Position numbers and translations under genes: made by a program | Notes under the pieces: model-generated | What the model was told of the DNA's origin: nothing | The model's database searches: none | What the model saw: the letters and a program-made list of their open reading frames with translations, nothing else | NCBI GenBank assembly: GCA_017395935.1 | Contig: JAFQNL010000025.1 | Coordinates: 1-64,000, forward strand | Source of the DNA: Oscillospiraceae bacterium | Lineage (GTDB): Bacteria > Bacillota > Clostridia > Oscillospirales > Oscillospiraceae | Direction of reading: 5' to 3' | Length of the DNA: 64,000 bases | Shown: positions 9,139-18,856 of the stretch, piece by piece | Numbering within the stretch: the stretch's first letter is position 1 | How the letters are laid out: each line of letters starts with the position of its first letter

Positions 9139-9294
9139 CCTTCCCACCGTTCAAGCTTTAGCATCACAAGGCGGTGAAGTTGCGTTAGATGATACCTTAA
9201 GGGTTCGATATCACCTGCTCAGACCAACGGATCGTGTCTCCACGACTTTGCGGCAGCAACCCATATCCTTGTGGTAGCCTTACCTACCGGATCG
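9139..9294 (-). promoter_or_regulatory. M-box (Mg2+-sensing, ykoK-type) riboswitch aptamer upstream of mgtE
   Basis: Read on the minus strand, the leader holds the M-box core in order: GGTAGGTAAGGCTACC, GGGTTGCTGCCGCAAAG, GGAGACACGATCCGTTGGTC, the CAGGTGATA/AAGGTATCA segment and TGCTAAAGCTTGAACGGTGG. These match the well-known ykoK leader elements (GGTGAGGCTCC, GCTGCTGCC, GACGCCAATGGGTC, GTGCTAAAGCTC). The downstream gene is a magnesium transporter, which fits exactly. Mg2+ binding is expected to stop transcription at the following hairpin. Confidence 0.92.
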
Positions 9295-9314
9295 TATTTA
9301 CATTTACTTATATA

Positions 9315-9343
9315 ATAGTATGCCTTTTAAGTATCTTTGTCAA
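9315..9343 (-). promoter_or_regulatory. Promoter of the M-box/mgtE transcript
   Basis: A perfect TTGACA (9338-9343, minus) is 17 bp from TACTAT (9315-9320). Transcription should begin just before the aptamer. Confidence 0.75.
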
Positions 9344-9384
9344 CCCCGCTGACGGTAACTTGGGCGGAATTTGGCAGAGAATTC

Positions 9385-9413
9385 TTGTCTTTCCTTTCCC
9401 GGTCTGATATAAT
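9385..9413 (+). promoter_or_regulatory. Promoter of pyrE
   Basis: TTGTCT (9385-9390) and TATAAT (9408-9413) are 17 bp apart. The leader is only about 30 nt, so there is no PyrR-type attenuator. Confidence 0.75.
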
Positions 9414-9452
9414 AAACTGATTCAGAAAAATTGCCTACAGGAGGACTCTTTT

Positions 9453-10124
9453 ATGACCTATAAAGAAGAATTTATTACCTTTATGGTACGTTCCGGCGTT
9501 CTGACTTTCGGTGACTTTACGACCAAGAGCGGACGGAAGACTCCTTACTTTGTCAATACCGGCAACTATAAGACCGGCGCTCAGGCTGCCCAGCTGGGCG
9601 ATTACTATGCCGCCTGCATTCAGGACAATCTCCCCGAGGGTATTACCGCCCTGTTCGGCCCTGCCTATAAGGGCATTCCTCTGGCTGTTACCGCCGCTGC
9701 CTCCCTCTACCGCAACTATGGCCGGGATCTGCCCTACTGCTTTAACCGCAAAGAGGCCAAGGACCACGGTGAAGGCGGCTCCATGGTAGGCTATAAGCCT
9801 CAGGACGGAGACGATATCGCCATTATCGAGGACGTCGTCACCGCCGGCACCGCCGTTCGGGAGTCTATCGCCCTCTTTGAGCACGTGGCCAAGGTAAATA
9901 TGAAGGCCCTCTTCGTCTCCGTGGACCGGATGGAGCGAGGCACCCGTGACTGCTCTACTCTGGACGAGCTGCGTCAGGATTACGGTATTGCCGTCTATCC
10001 CATTGTCACCGTCAAGGAAGTAATTGCCTTCCTCCACAATAACCCCATCGACGGCAAGGTCTATATCGACGATGAGATGAAGGCCAAGATGGAAGCTTAT
10101 CTTGCCACCTATGGTGCCCGCTGA
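9453..10124 (+). CDS. pyrE: Orotate phosphoribosyltransferase
   Basis: A 223-residue cytosolic enzyme that makes orotidine 5'-phosphate from orotate and PRPP in pyrimidine synthesis. The PRPP-binding motif IAIIEDVVTAGTA lies at about 126-138. KSGRKTPYFVNTG and CFNRKEAKDHGEGGS are typical OPRT segments. AGGAGGA precedes the ATG by 8 bases. It stands alone here, apart from other pyr genes, and its 3' end overlaps the radC start by 14 bases, so the two are probably co-transcribed. Confidence 0.95.
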   Translation: MTYKEEFITFMVRSGVLTFGDFTTKSGRKTPYFVNTGNYKTGAQAAQLGDYYAACIQDNLPEGITALFGPAYKGIPLAVTAAASLYRNYGRDLPYCFNRKEAKDHGEGGSMVGYKPQDGDDIAIIEDVVTAGTAVRESIALFEHVAKVNMKALFVSVDRMERGTRDCSTLDELRQDYGIAVYPIVTVKEVIAFLHNNPIDGKVYIDDEMKAKMEAYLATYGAR

Positions 10125-10896
10125 TCAGACAGTTCCCGCCTCTGAGGCGCGGCCTGACCGGACTCCGGAGGACGAAGGCGGCCAAAAGGAGGAAAAGCGG
10201 GAGACCAATATCCACAGCGGACACCGGGAGCGGGTCAAGCGCCGCTTTCTGGAGCATGGCGCCGCCGCTCTGGAGGACCACCAGCTGCTGGAGCTCATTC
10301 TCTTCTACTCCCGGCCTCAGGGGGATGTGAATCCGCTTGCCCACCGGCTGATCAACCGCTTCGGGAATCTGAAGGCGGTTCTGGACGCCAATCCCGATGA
10401 ACTCAAGGAGATTGTCGGCGTCACCGACCATACGGCCACCCTCTTTAAGCTCTTTACCGAGGTCATGTCCCGCTATCAGCAGGCAACGGCCGCCCCCGGA
10501 GTGGCGGTCAACTCGGTAGAGGACGCCGGTGAGCTGCTTCGGGGCTGCTTTGTGGGCGCCCAGAACGAGAAGGTCTACCTGCTCAGTGTGGACGCCAAGG
10601 GCCGGATGCTGGCCATCGACACAATCTCCAGCGGCTCGGCCGACGCCGTTCTGCTGGACCAGCGGCGGATCGTTCAGACCGCCCTCCGGCGCAGAGCCAG
10701 CCAGGTCTTTCTGGCCCACTGCCATGTGAGCGGTTTGGCTGTTCCCTCTGACGAGGATATCTGGGCCACCCAGCGCCTCAGAATGACGTTGGAAATGCTC
10801 CATATCCGGCTGACTGACCATCTGGTCTTTGCCGACGACGATTACCTCTCCATGGCCCAGTCGGGACTGATGGAAAATGGCTCCGGAGAGAATTGA
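10111..10896 (+). CDS. radC: RadC-family JAB/MPN-domain protein
   Basis: A 261-residue RadC-family protein. It has a helix-hairpin-helix region (about 35-100; LLELILFYSRPQGDVNPLAHRL) and a C-terminal JAB/MPN domain (about 140-255). The metalloprotease-like site reads HCHVSGLAVPSDED, keeping both histidines, the serine and the aspartate, while the usual HNHPSGDPTPS is altered. The cellular role of RadC is unsettled. I chose ATG 10111 because an in-frame TTG at 10102 has no better ribosome site; GTG 10114 is also possible. The stop codon overlaps the -35 box of the uvrB promoter. Confidence 0.85.
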   Translation: MVPADQTVPASEARPDRTPEDEGGQKEEKRETNIHSGHRERVKRRFLEHGAAALEDHQLLELILFYSRPQGDVNPLAHRLINRFGNLKAVLDANPDELKEIVGVTDHTATLFKLFTEVMSRYQQATAAPGVAVNSVEDAGELLRGCFVGAQNEKVYLLSVDAKGRMLAIDTISSGSADAVLLDQRRIVQTALRRRASQVFLAHCHVSGLAVPSDEDIWATQRLRMTLEMLHIRLTDHLVFADDDYLSMAQSGLMENGSGEN

Positions 10897-10921
10897 CATC
10901 GAACATTTGTTCTGTTATGAT
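10893..10921 (+). promoter_or_regulatory. uvrBA promoter with LexA (DinR) operator
   Basis: TTGACA (10893-10898) and TATGAT (10916-10921) are 17 bp apart. The spacer holds CGAACATTTGTTCT (10900-10913), which fits the Gram-positive LexA consensus CGAAC-N4-GTTCG except for the last base. LexA bound here would block the promoter, so uvrBA should be SOS-induced. Confidence 0.85.
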
Positions 10922-10968
10922 ACCCTCAGGGGATCGGCGCAATCCGGTCCCCGGGGGTATTGTTTTTT
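10921..10968 (+). terminator. Intrinsic terminator overlapping the uvrBA transcription start
   Basis: A 16-bp stem with one bulged A runs from TACCC (10921) to GGGTA (10959), followed by TTGTTTTTT. The left arm begins at the last base of the uvrB -10 box, so transcripts started at that promoter lack most of the outer arm. It should stop read-through from pyrE-radC while sparing uvrBA. Confidence 0.75.
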
Positions 10969-11001
10969 GTAGACGCAGGACAGAGACAGGAGGTCAGGCA
11001 G

Positions 11002-12972
11002 ATGGCGCAGTTTCAGGTGGTAAGTGAATATTCCCCCTCCGGCGATCAGCCTCAGGCCATTGCCGCTCTGGCTCAGGGCGTGGAGATGGGTCTGGACGAG
11101 CAGACCCTGCTGGGCGTTACCGGATCGGGCAAGACCTATACTATGGCCAAGGTCATCGAAGCCACCCAGCGGCCCACGCTGGTACTGGCCCATAATAAGA
11201 CGCTGGCCGCCCAGCTCTGCAGCGAGTTCCGGGAGTTCTTCCCCCACAACGCGGTGGAGTATTTTGTGTCCTACTACGACTACTATCAGCCGGAGGCCTA
11301 TATCCCCCATACAGACACTTTTATTGAAAAGGACGCCTCCATCAACGACGAGATTGAGCGGCTTCGCCACAGCGCTACCGCCGCCCTGTTTGAGCGCCGG
11401 GACGTGATCGTGGTGGCTTCGGTCTCCTGTATCTACGGCCTGGGCGACCCGATCGACTATAAAAACATGGTCATCTCTCTGCGAAACGGCATGGAGAAGC
11501 GGCCGGAAGAACTGATCGCCAAGCTTATTGAGATCCGCTACGAGAGAAACGATATCGCCTTTGAACGAAATACCTTCCGGGTCCGGGGGGATACCATAGA
11601 TATCTTCCCGGTTTACTCCAAGGACAAAGCCATCCGGGTGGAGTTTTGGGGAGACGAGGTAGAGCGGATCTCGGAGATTCAGGTAGTGACCGGCACCCCC
11701 ACCCGGATCCTGAACCATGTGGCAATCTATCCGGCCAGCCACTATGTGACCACGCAGGAGAAGATGGAGCGGGCCATCCGGGAGATCGAAGAGGAGCTGG
11801 AGGAGCGGGTGAGCTTCTTCCAGCAGGAGGAGAAGGCGGTGGAGGCCCAGCGTATCCGCCAGCGGGTGGAGTATGATATCGAGATGATGCGGGAGCTGGG
11901 CTACTGTAACGGAATTGAGAACTACTCCCGGGTTATCTCCGGTCGGCCGGTGGGCTCTCCCCCCATGACCCTGCCGGACTATTTCCCTGAGGACTTCCTC
12001 CTCTTTGTGGACGAGAGCCACGTCACCCTCCCTCAGGTCCGGGCCATGTACAACGGCGACCGGGCCAGAAAAACAACGTTGGTAGACTACGGCTTCCGGC
12101 TGCCCTGTGCCTTTGACAACCGGCCGCTGAAGTTCGACGAGTTTGAAGACCGGCTCAATCAGGTTATCTATGTCTCTGCCACCCCTGCCGAGTATGAGCG
12201 CAGCCGCTCCGGCCAGATCGTGGAGCAGGTCATCCGGCCCACCGGTCTGCTGGATCCGCTGGTGGAGATCCGACCCATTGACGGCCAGATTGACGACCTG
12301 ACGGGAGAGATCAACCTGAGAATCCAGAACAACGAGCGGGTGCTGGTCACTACGCTGACGATAAAAATGGCAGAGGACCTCACCGCCTACCTCCAGAAGG
12401 CCGGCTTTAAGGTCCGCTATATGCACCATAGCGTCAAGACACTGGAACGGACGGAGATCATTCGGGATCTTCGTATGGGCAAGATCGACGTGCTGGTAGG
12501 AATCAATCTGCTCCGCGAAGGTCTGGATATGCCGGAGGTCTCTCTGGTAGCCATTCTGGACGCGGACAAAGAGGGCTTCCTGCGCAGTGAGACCGCCCTG
12601 ATCCAGACCATCGGCCGGGCTGCCAGAAACGCCGGGGGCAAGGTCATTCTCTACGCCGATACCGTAACCCCCTCCATGGACCGGGCCATGACCGAGACTG
12701 CCCGCCGCCGGGAGATTCAGGACGGATATAATAAGGCCCACGGCATTGTCCCACGGACGGTGATCAAATCGGTCCGGGAGCTGCTGGAGGTGTCCAGAGC
12801 GGTGGAGGAGACGGAGAAGCGGAAGCGTGCCGGACGCCGCCTTACCCCGGAGGAGACGGCCGGGCAGATTGCCCAGCTGGAAAAGCAGATGAAGGAGGCC
12901 GCCGCCCGGCTGGAATTCGAACTGGCCGCCGCGCTGCGGGACCAGATCATCGAGCTGCGGGGCATGAAATAA
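11002..12972 (+). CDS. uvrB: Excinuclease ABC subunit B
   Basis: A 656-residue UvrB, the damage-verifying helicase-like subunit of nucleotide excision repair. Walker A GVTGSGKT is at about 38-45 and the beta-hairpin sequence [10 protein letters not shown] follows near 90. The helicase motifs include DESH ([12 protein letters not shown]) and QTIGRAARN, and a C-terminal UVR domain ([15 protein letters not shown]) contacts UvrC. The frame is open upstream, but ATG 11002 follows ACAGGAGG by 8 bases and gives the usual MAQF-type N-terminus. It is followed 72 bp later by uvrA. Confidence 0.97.
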   Translation: MAQFQVVSEYSPSGDQPQAIAALAQGVEMGLDEQTLLGVTGSGKTYTMAKVIEATQRPTLVLAHNKTLAAQLCSEFREFFPHNAVEYFVSYYDYYQPEAYIPHTDTFIEKDASINDEIERLRHSATAALFERRDVIVVASVSCIYGLGDPIDYKNMVISLRNGMEKRPEELIAKLIEIRYERNDIAFERNTFRVRGDTIDIFPVYSKDKAIRVEFWGDEVERISEIQVVTGTPTRILNHVAIYPASHYVTTQEKMERAIREIEEELEERVSFFQQEEKAVEAQRIRQRVEYDIEMMRELGYCNGIENYSRVISGRPVGSPPMTLPDYFPEDFLLFVDESHVTLPQVRAMYNGDRARKTTLVDYGFRLPCAFDNRPLKFDEFEDRLNQVIYVSATPAEYERSRSGQIVEQVIRPTGLLDPLVEIRPIDGQIDDLTGEINLRIQNNERVLVTTLTIKMAEDLTAYLQKAGFKVRYMHHSVKTLERTEIIRDLRMGKIDVLVGINLLREGLDMPEVSLVAILDADKEGFLRSETALIQTIGRAARNAGGKVILYADTVTPSMDRAMTETARRREIQDGYNKAHGIVPRTVIKSVRELLEVSRAVEETEKRKRAGRRLTPEETAGQIAQLEKQMKEAAARLEFELAAALRDQIIELRGMK

Positions 12973-13044
12973 TACCGCTGCCGTTGGGGCAGCGCCGCCG
13001 GTCCCATACCATGGGAAGAAGATCGTTATAACAGAGGATAATCT

Positions 13045-15876
13045 ATGCACACCCACATCTATGTAAAAGGCGCACGCGTCAATAACTTAAAAAATATCGA
13101 CGTCACCATCCCCCGGGACAAGCTGGTGGTGGTCACCGGCCTCTCCGGCTCCGGCAAGAGTTCGCTGGCCTTCGACACTATCTACGCCGAGGGACAGCGG
13201 CGGTATGTGGAGAGCCTGTCCTCCTATGCCCGGATGTTTTTGGGCCAGATGGAGAAGCCGGACGTGGACTATATTGACGGCCTGTCCCCGGCCATCTCTA
13301 TTGACCAGAAGACCACCTCTAAAAATCCCCGCTCCACCGTGGGCACAGTGACCGAGATCTATGACTATCTCCGCCTGCTCTGGGCCCGGATCGGTACGCC
13401 TCACTGCCCCAAGTGCGGCAAGGAAATCCGGCAGCAGACCATTGACCAGATTGTGGATCAGGTCATGACCCTCCCGGTCTCCACCCGGATCCAGATTCTG
13501 GCACCCGTTGTCCGGGGCCGGAAGGGCGAGCACCAGAAGATTTTTGAGGATGCCCGGAAATCGGGCTATGTCCGTGTCCGGGTGGACGGCAACCTGTACG
13601 AGCTGTCTGAGGAGATTGCGCTGGACCGGAACAAAAAGCACTCCATCGAGGTGGTGGTAGACCGTCTGGTCATCCGGGAGGATATTCACCAGCGGCTTAC
13701 TGACTCCATTGAGACAGCCTCCGGCCTCTCCGGAGGACTGGTTGTCGTCAACCTGCCCCGGGAAGGGGAGGATCTGGCCTTTTCCCAGAACTATGCCTGC
13801 GAGGACTGCGGGATCTCTATCGAGGAACTGACCCCCCGGATGTTCTCCTTCAATAACCCCTACGGCGCCTGCCCCACCTGCTCCGGTCTGGGCAGCCAGC
13901 TCAAGGTGGATCCAGCCCTCATCGTCCCCAACGGAAAACTCACCCTGCTGGGGGGCGCGCTGGCCGCCAGCGGCTGGAATAATATTAAGGGTGACGGGAT
14001 TAGCCGGATGTACTTTGACGCGCTGAGTGAGAAGTACGGCTTTTCTCTGGACCAGCCCTTCAACAGCCTGCCGGAAGAGGTGAAGCAGATCATCTTCTAT
14101 GGAACCAAAGGGGAAAAGCTGGAGCTCCACTACGACCAGCCCAGGGGCAAAGGTATCCTGTACCAGCCCTTTGAGGGTGTAGTGAACAATCTGGAGCGGC
14201 GGTACCGGGAGACCACTTCCGAGTCGGTTAAGAGCGAACTGGAGAGCTGCATGGGCGAGTGTCCCTGCCCGGACTGCCATGGCCGCCGGCTGAGAAAAGA
14301 GGCTCTGGCCGTCACCGTGGGTGATATCGCGATTGATGCCCTGTGTGCGAAGCCGGTGGATGAGGCGCTGGAGTTTGTGGACCGGCTGGAACTGAGCGAG
14401 CAGAAGATGCTCATTGCCGAGCGGATTCTGAAGGAGATCCGGACCCGGCTGGGCTTCCTGCGCAGCGTGGGGCTCCAGTATCTGACGCTGGACCGGAAGT
14501 CGGGCTCCCTCTCCGGCGGCGAAAGCCAGCGGATCCGGCTAGCCACTCAGATTGGCTCTGCTCTGATGGGCGTGCTGTATATTCTCGACGAGCCCTCGAT
14601 CGGCCTGCATCAGCGGGACAACGATATGCTGCTGGCCACGCTGAAGGAGCTTCGGGATCTTGGAAATACTCTGATCGTGGTTGAGCACGACGAGGATACC
14701 ATGCGCGCGGCCGACTACCTGATCGACGTGGGACCCGGCGCCGGTATCCATGGCGGCCGGATCGTGGCCGCCGGCACGGCGGAAGAGGTCATGAATACCC
14801 CCGGCTCCATTACCGGCGACTATCTCTCCGGCCGGAAGCAGATCCCTGTCCCTGCCGTACGCAGAACGGGCTCCGGCAAATATCTCACCGTCCGGGGTGC
14901 CCGGGAGAACAACCTGAAAAAGATCGACGTCTCAATTCCTCTGGGCACGCTTACCGCCGTTACCGGCGTCTCCGGCTCCGGCAAGAGCTCACTGGTCAAT
15001 GAGATCATTCATAAGCGGCTGGCTGCCGACCTGAACCGGGCCAAAACCCGGTCAGGCAAGCATGACAGTCTGGAGGGCGAGGAGCATCTGGACAAGGTCA
15101 TCTGTATCGACCAGTCGCCCATCGGCCGGACGCCCCGATCCAATCCGGCCACCTATACCGGCCTCTTCTCCGATATCCGGGACCTCTTCGCCTCCACCCC
15201 CGACGCCAAGGCCCGGGGCTATAATGCGGGCCGCTTTTCCTTTAATGTCCGGGGCGGCCGGTGCGAGGCCTGCGGCGGTGATGGTCTGGTCAAGATTGAG
15301 ATGCACTTCCTGCCGGATATCTATGTTCCCTGCGAGGTCTGCAAGGGGAAGCGCTACAACCGGGAGACGCTGGAAGTGCGCTACAAGGGGAAGAACATTT
15401 GGGAAGTTTTAGACATGACAGTGGAGGAAGGACTGGAATTTTTCCAACATCTTCCCAAGCTTTACAACCGACTGAAAACCCTGTATGATGTTGGCTTGGG
15501 ATATATCCGGCTGGGTCAACCCTCTACCACCCTTTCCGGCGGTGAGGCTCAGCGGGTTAAGCTGGCAACCGAGCTGTCCAAGGCTTCTACCGGCAAGACC
15601 TTCTATATTCTGGATGAACCCACAACCGGTCTCCACGCCGCCGACGTCCACCGTCTGGTGGAGGTGCTCCAGCGGCTGACTGAGGCGGGCAATACCGTTC
15701 TGGTCATCGAGCATAATCTGGACGTGATCAAGACGGCCGATCATGTGATCGACCTTGGCCCTGAAGGCGGTGCCGGCGGCGGAACAGTAGTCTGCACCGG
15801 AACCCCGGAAGAAATAGCCGCCTGCCCCGGCTCCTATACCGGAAAGTATCTGAAACCCCTTTTAGAGCGGCCCTGA
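13045..15876 (+). CDS. uvrA: Excinuclease ABC subunit A
   Basis: A 943-residue UvrA, the dimeric ABC-type ATPase that finds DNA lesions and loads UvrB. Both Walker A sites are present (GLSGSGKSS at about 32-40 and GVSGSGKSS near 640), as are both ABC signatures ([11 protein letters not shown] and [10 protein letters not shown]). The zinc modules are visible as CPKCGK, CEDCG...CPTCSG and CEACGGDG...CEVCKGK. Length is standard. It is expressed with uvrB under the LexA-type operator. The ribosome site (AGAGG) is weak. Confidence 0.97.
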   Translation: MHTHIYVKGARVNNLKNIDVTIPRDKLVVVTGLSGSGKSSLAFDTIYAEGQRRYVESLSSYARMFLGQMEKPDVDYIDGLSPAISIDQKTTSKNPRSTVGTVTEIYDYLRLLWARIGTPHCPKCGKEIRQQTIDQIVDQVMTLPVSTRIQILAPVVRGRKGEHQKIFEDARKSGYVRVRVDGNLYELSEEIALDRNKKHSIEVVVDRLVIREDIHQRLTDSIETASGLSGGLVVVNLPREGEDLAFSQNYACEDCGISIEELTPRMFSFNNPYGACPTCSGLGSQLKVDPALIVPNGKLTLLGGALAASGWNNIKGDGISRMYFDALSEKYGFSLDQPFNSLPEEVKQIIFYGTKGEKLELHYDQPRGKGILYQPFEGVVNNLERRYRETTSESVKSELESCMGECPCPDCHGRRLRKEALAVTVGDIAIDALCAKPVDEALEFVDRLELSEQKMLIAERILKEIRTRLGFLRSVGLQYLTLDRKSGSLSGGESQRIRLATQIGSALMGVLYILDEPSIGLHQRDNDMLLATLKELRDLGNTLIVVEHDEDTMRAADYLIDVGPGAGIHGGRIVAAGTAEEVMNTPGSITGDYLSGRKQIPVPAVRRTGSGKYLTVRGARENNLKKIDVSIPLGTLTAVTGVSGSGKSSLVNEIIHKRLAADLNRAKTRSGKHDSLEGEEHLDKVICIDQSPIGRTPRSNPATYTGLFSDIRDLFASTPDAKARGYNAGRFSFNVRGGRCEACGGDGLVKIEMHFLPDIYVPCEVCKGKRYNRETLEVRYKGKNIWEVLDMTVEEGLEFFQHLPKLYNRLKTLYDVGLGYIRLGQPSTTLSGGEAQRVKLATELSKASTGKTFYILDEPTTGLHAADVHRLVEVLQRLTEAGNTVLVIEHNLDVIKTADHVIDLGPEGGAGGGTVVCTGTPEEIAACPGSYTGKYLKPLLERP

Positions 15877-15912
15877 GGGCCCTCAACGCGGCATTGCAGG
15901 AGGAATTGTCCA

Positions 15913-16392
15913 TTGTTTAGCTGGCTTACCGGTACCTTCGCCGGAAAAATCATCGCAACCATTTTTGTCTCCATGGTCCCGCTCATCGAGCTGCGGGGCG
16001 CTATCCCCATCGGCGTTGGTCTGGGTCTGGATCTGGTCCCCACTATTTTGCTGTGCATTCTGGGCAATATGATTCCCGTTCCCTTTATTATCCTTTTCAT
16101 TCGTAAGATCTTTGCCCTCATGCGCCGGCTCAGCCCCAAGCTGGACGGCATTGTGGTCAAGATGGAGAACAAGGCCTACAGCAAGAAGGAGATCCTGGAT
16201 AAATATAAGGCCCTCGGCCTGTACATTCTGGTGGCCATCCCCCTGCCGGGCACCGGTGCCTGGACAGGCTCTCTGGTGGCGGCGCTCTTTGATATCCGGC
16301 TGAAGACCGCCTTTCCGATTATCTTTGCCGGTGTCGCCACTGCCGGCCTGATCATCGGCCTGATCACCGGCGGAGTGGTGGCGCTGATCTAA
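15913..16392 (+). CDS. Small multidrug export family membrane protein (COG2426 type)
   Basis: A 159-residue integral membrane protein of the small multi-drug export / YqaA-like family. It has the family's polar pattern MVPLIELRGAIPIGVG (about 20-35), then NMIPVPFIILFIRK and a C-terminal IPLPGTGAWTGSLVAALF. About four to five membrane segments are visible. A transport role is assumed from the family name; no substrate is established. The start is a TTG at 15913, set by GCAGGAGGAA 8 bases upstream, with no better ATG. It follows uvrA by 36 bp, so it may be co-transcribed with uvrBA. Confidence 0.82.
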   Translation: MFSWLTGTFAGKIIATIFVSMVPLIELRGAIPIGVGLGLDLVPTILLCILGNMIPVPFIILFIRKIFALMRRLSPKLDGIVVKMENKAYSKKEILDKYKALGLYILVAIPLPGTGAWTGSLVAALFDIRLKTAFPIIFAGVATAGLIIGLITGGVVALI

Positions 16393-16417
16393 ATCAATAG
16401 CAGAAGCAACCGATAAG

Positions 16418-16453
16418 TAAGGGCATTGACAAACTCAATGCCCTTATTTTAAC
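16418..16453 (+). terminator. Terminator after the uvrBA unit, with an embedded recD2 promoter
   Basis: TAAGGGCATTG/CAATGCCCTTA (16418-16428, 16435-16445) is followed by TTTT. The same bases contain TTGACA (16426-16431) and TTTAAC (16448-16453) with a 16-bp spacer, a plausible recD2 promoter lying inside the terminator. Confidence 0.75.
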
Positions 16454-16513
16454 ATGAACAGTAAGACGACACAGACTCCGGCTCCGTTCCGGAGTGGGAA
16501 GGGGGGTAAGGAC

Positions 16514-18793
16514 ATGGAAGAGAGCTATCTGACTGCCGACAATGGCCGGGAGGTGGTGGAGGTGACCGCTGAGGCGGTAATCTTTCAGAATCCGGACAAC
16601 GGCTATACCGTCCTCCGGGTCTCCGGGGCGGCTGACAGCTTTACCGCCGTAGGTATTATGCCCCACGTAGGCCCCGGCGAGTTGCTGACCCTGGAGGGCA
16701 GCTGGATGACCCATCCCTCCTTCGGCGAGCAGTTCAAGGCCGACTCTGTTCAGGTCCGGCTCCCCGAGGGCACTCAGGCCATCTACCGCTATCTGGCCTC
16801 CGGAGTGATCCGGGGGATTGGCGAGAAGATGGCCAGGCGGATTGTGGACAAGTTTGGCGCCGACACCTTTCAGGTGCTGGAATTTGAGCCGGAGAAGCTG
16901 GCGTCCATCAAAGGCATTACGAGCAAAAAAGCTCGGGCCATTCAGATGGAGTTCATCCAGAAAGCGGGGATGCGCTCTCTGCTGGAGTTTTTGGCCAGCC
17001 ATGACCTGCCTGTGGAGCTGGGCCCCCGGCTCTGGAAGGTCTACGGACCGGGCACCATGGATGTGCTCCATGTCAACCCCTATGTGCTGCTGGGCGGCGA
17101 TCTGGGGGTAGATTTCGCCACTGCCGACCGGCTGGCCTACGCCGCCGGAATCCGTCCCGACGACAGCCAGCGGCTGGAGGCCGGTGTGCTCTATACCCTG
17201 AGTCACAATCTGGATAACGGCCACGTCTTTCTCCCGGAGGACAAGCTGCTTCAGGCCTCCGGCCGGCTGCTCAATACAGATCCGGAGCTGCCCATCAGCG
17301 GAGAAGCGTTGGAAGAGGCGCTGAGCCGACTGGAGGTTCGGGCGCAGGTAGTCCGGGAAGAGGTGCTTGGCCTTCGGGCGGTCTATCGGGCCGACCTGTA
17401 TGAGGCCGAGTGCTATATCGCCCAGCGGCTGGAGGAGATGGCGGCCAACGAGCTCTATGTCCCCGACCGGCTGGACCATCTGGTAGATCGGGTGGAGCGG
17501 GAGGCCGGGATTGTCTATGCCGGCCAGCAGCGCAGAGCGGTGGAACTGGCCGCCCGGCGGCAGGTTATCCTGCTTACCGGCGGACCGGGTACCGGCAAGA
17601 CCACCACTCTCAAGAGCATCCTCGCCTGTTTTGAGGCCATGGGTCTGGAGACCTCTCTGGCCGCCCCCACCGGCCGGGCTGCCAAACGGCTGGGAGAGCT
17701 GTGTGGGGAGGAGGCCTATACGATCCATCGTCTGCTGGAGGCGGGCTACGATCAGGAGACGGGCCATCTGGCCTTCAGCCATGACGAGGACGATCCGCTT
17801 CCGGCTAAGGCCATTATCGTTGACGAGATGAGTATGGTGGACGTGCCGCTCATGGACGCCCTGCTCCGGGCAGTGGCCGGCGACTGCCGGCTGGTGCTGG
17901 TGGGCGACCCGGACCAGCTGCCCAGCGTAGGTCCCGGCCAGCTCTTCGACCATCTGATCCGCAGCGGCGTCATCCCCACCGTCCGGCTTACCGAGATCTT
18001 TCGTCAGGCCCAGCAGTCGGCCATTATTATGGGCGCCCATCAGGTCAATCAGGGCATCCTGCCGCCGCTGATCAATCAGGGTAAAAGCAAGGACTTCTTC
18101 TTCCTCCGCCGACTGCAGGGGGAGCAGGCGGTGCAGACCATTGTAGAGCTTTGCAAGACCAGACTACCCAACAATATGGGCATTCCTCCCGAGCAGATTC
18201 AGGTCCTGAGCCCCACCCGGCGCTATATTACCGGCACAGCCAACCTGAACAAGGCCCTTCAGCAGGCCCTCAATCCTCCCCAGGAGGGGAAGGAGGAAGT
18301 CAAATACGGGTCCGTCGTATTCCGCCCCGGCGACCGGGTCATGCAGATCCGGAACAATTACGATATCATGTGGCGGGAGCAGGACGGTCTTAAGGGAGGT
18401 ATGGGCGTCTTCAACGGCGATATCGGTATTGTCCTCTCCGCCGACAGCCGTGACCGGGTGGTCACCGTCAGCTTTGACGGCAGAGTGGTGGAGTATACGG
18501 CCGACCTGCTCTCTGAGCTGGAGCTGGCCTATGCCATGACCGTCCATAAAAGTCAGGGCAGCGAGTACCGGGCGGTCATTCTGGCCGCTGTCAGCGGCGC
18601 GCCCATGCTGCTGACCCGGGGAGTCCTCTACACCGGCATAACCCGGGCCCGGGACCTGTTTATTGCCGTAGGAGATGAGCAGATTCTCGCCCGTATGGTA
18701 GAAAATAACCGCCAGACCCGGCGCTACAGCGGCCTTCGGGGCCGACTGACCGGTGAGGTAAAGGGGCCGGAGGAGGAGAACCTCCCCTTTTAA
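16514..18793 (+). CDS. recD2: RecD2-family (RecD-like) ATP-dependent 5'-3' DNA helicase
   Basis: A 759-residue SF1B helicase of the RecD2 type, which works without RecBC in DNA repair and replication restart. The N-terminal extension includes an OB-like part (EAVIFQNPDNGYTVLRV) and helix-hairpin-helix repeats (GIGEKMARRIVDKFG). Walker A is TGGPGTGKTTT near residue 355, Walker B IIVDEMSMV, followed by LVGDPDQLPSVGPG and the C-terminal UvrD-like motif AMTVHKSQGSEY. I preferred ATG 16514, preceded by GGGGGGTAAG, over ATG 16454 inside the terminator T-run. Confidence 0.93.
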   Translation: MEESYLTADNGREVVEVTAEAVIFQNPDNGYTVLRVSGAADSFTAVGIMPHVGPGELLTLEGSWMTHPSFGEQFKADSVQVRLPEGTQAIYRYLASGVIRGIGEKMARRIVDKFGADTFQVLEFEPEKLASIKGITSKKARAIQMEFIQKAGMRSLLEFLASHDLPVELGPRLWKVYGPGTMDVLHVNPYVLLGGDLGVDFATADRLAYAAGIRPDDSQRLEAGVLYTLSHNLDNGHVFLPEDKLLQASGRLLNTDPELPISGEALEEALSRLEVRAQVVREEVLGLRAVYRADLYEAECYIAQRLEEMAANELYVPDRLDHLVDRVEREAGIVYAGQQRRAVELAARRQVILLTGGPGTGKTTTLKSILACFEAMGLETSLAAPTGRAAKRLGELCGEEAYTIHRLLEAGYDQETGHLAFSHDEDDPLPAKAIIVDEMSMVDVPLMDALLRAVAGDCRLVLVGDPDQLPSVGPGQLFDHLIRSGVIPTVRLTEIFRQAQQSAIIMGAHQVNQGILPPLINQGKSKDFFFLRRLQGEQAVQTIVELCKTRLPNNMGIPPEQIQVLSPTRRYITGTANLNKALQQALNPPQEGKEEVKYGSVVFRPGDRVMQIRNNYDIMWREQDGLKGGMGVFNGDIGIVLSADSRDRVVTVSFDGRVVEYTADLLSELELAYAMTVHKSQGSEYRAVILAAVSGAPMLLTRGVLYTGITRARDLFIAVGDEQILARMVENNRQTRRYSGLRGRLTGEVKGPEEENLPF

Positions 18794-18820
18794 TCCGGAG
18801 ACAGACCGAATACAGTCAAC

Positions 18821-18856
18821 ACCCGGCGTCAGAACAGACTGACGCCGGGTATTTTT
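18821..18856 (+). terminator. Terminator of recD2
   Basis: ACCCGGCGTCA/TGACGCCGGGT (18821-18831, 18840-18850) is followed by ATTTTT. It overlaps the end of the converging spoIID-like gene. Confidence 0.85.
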
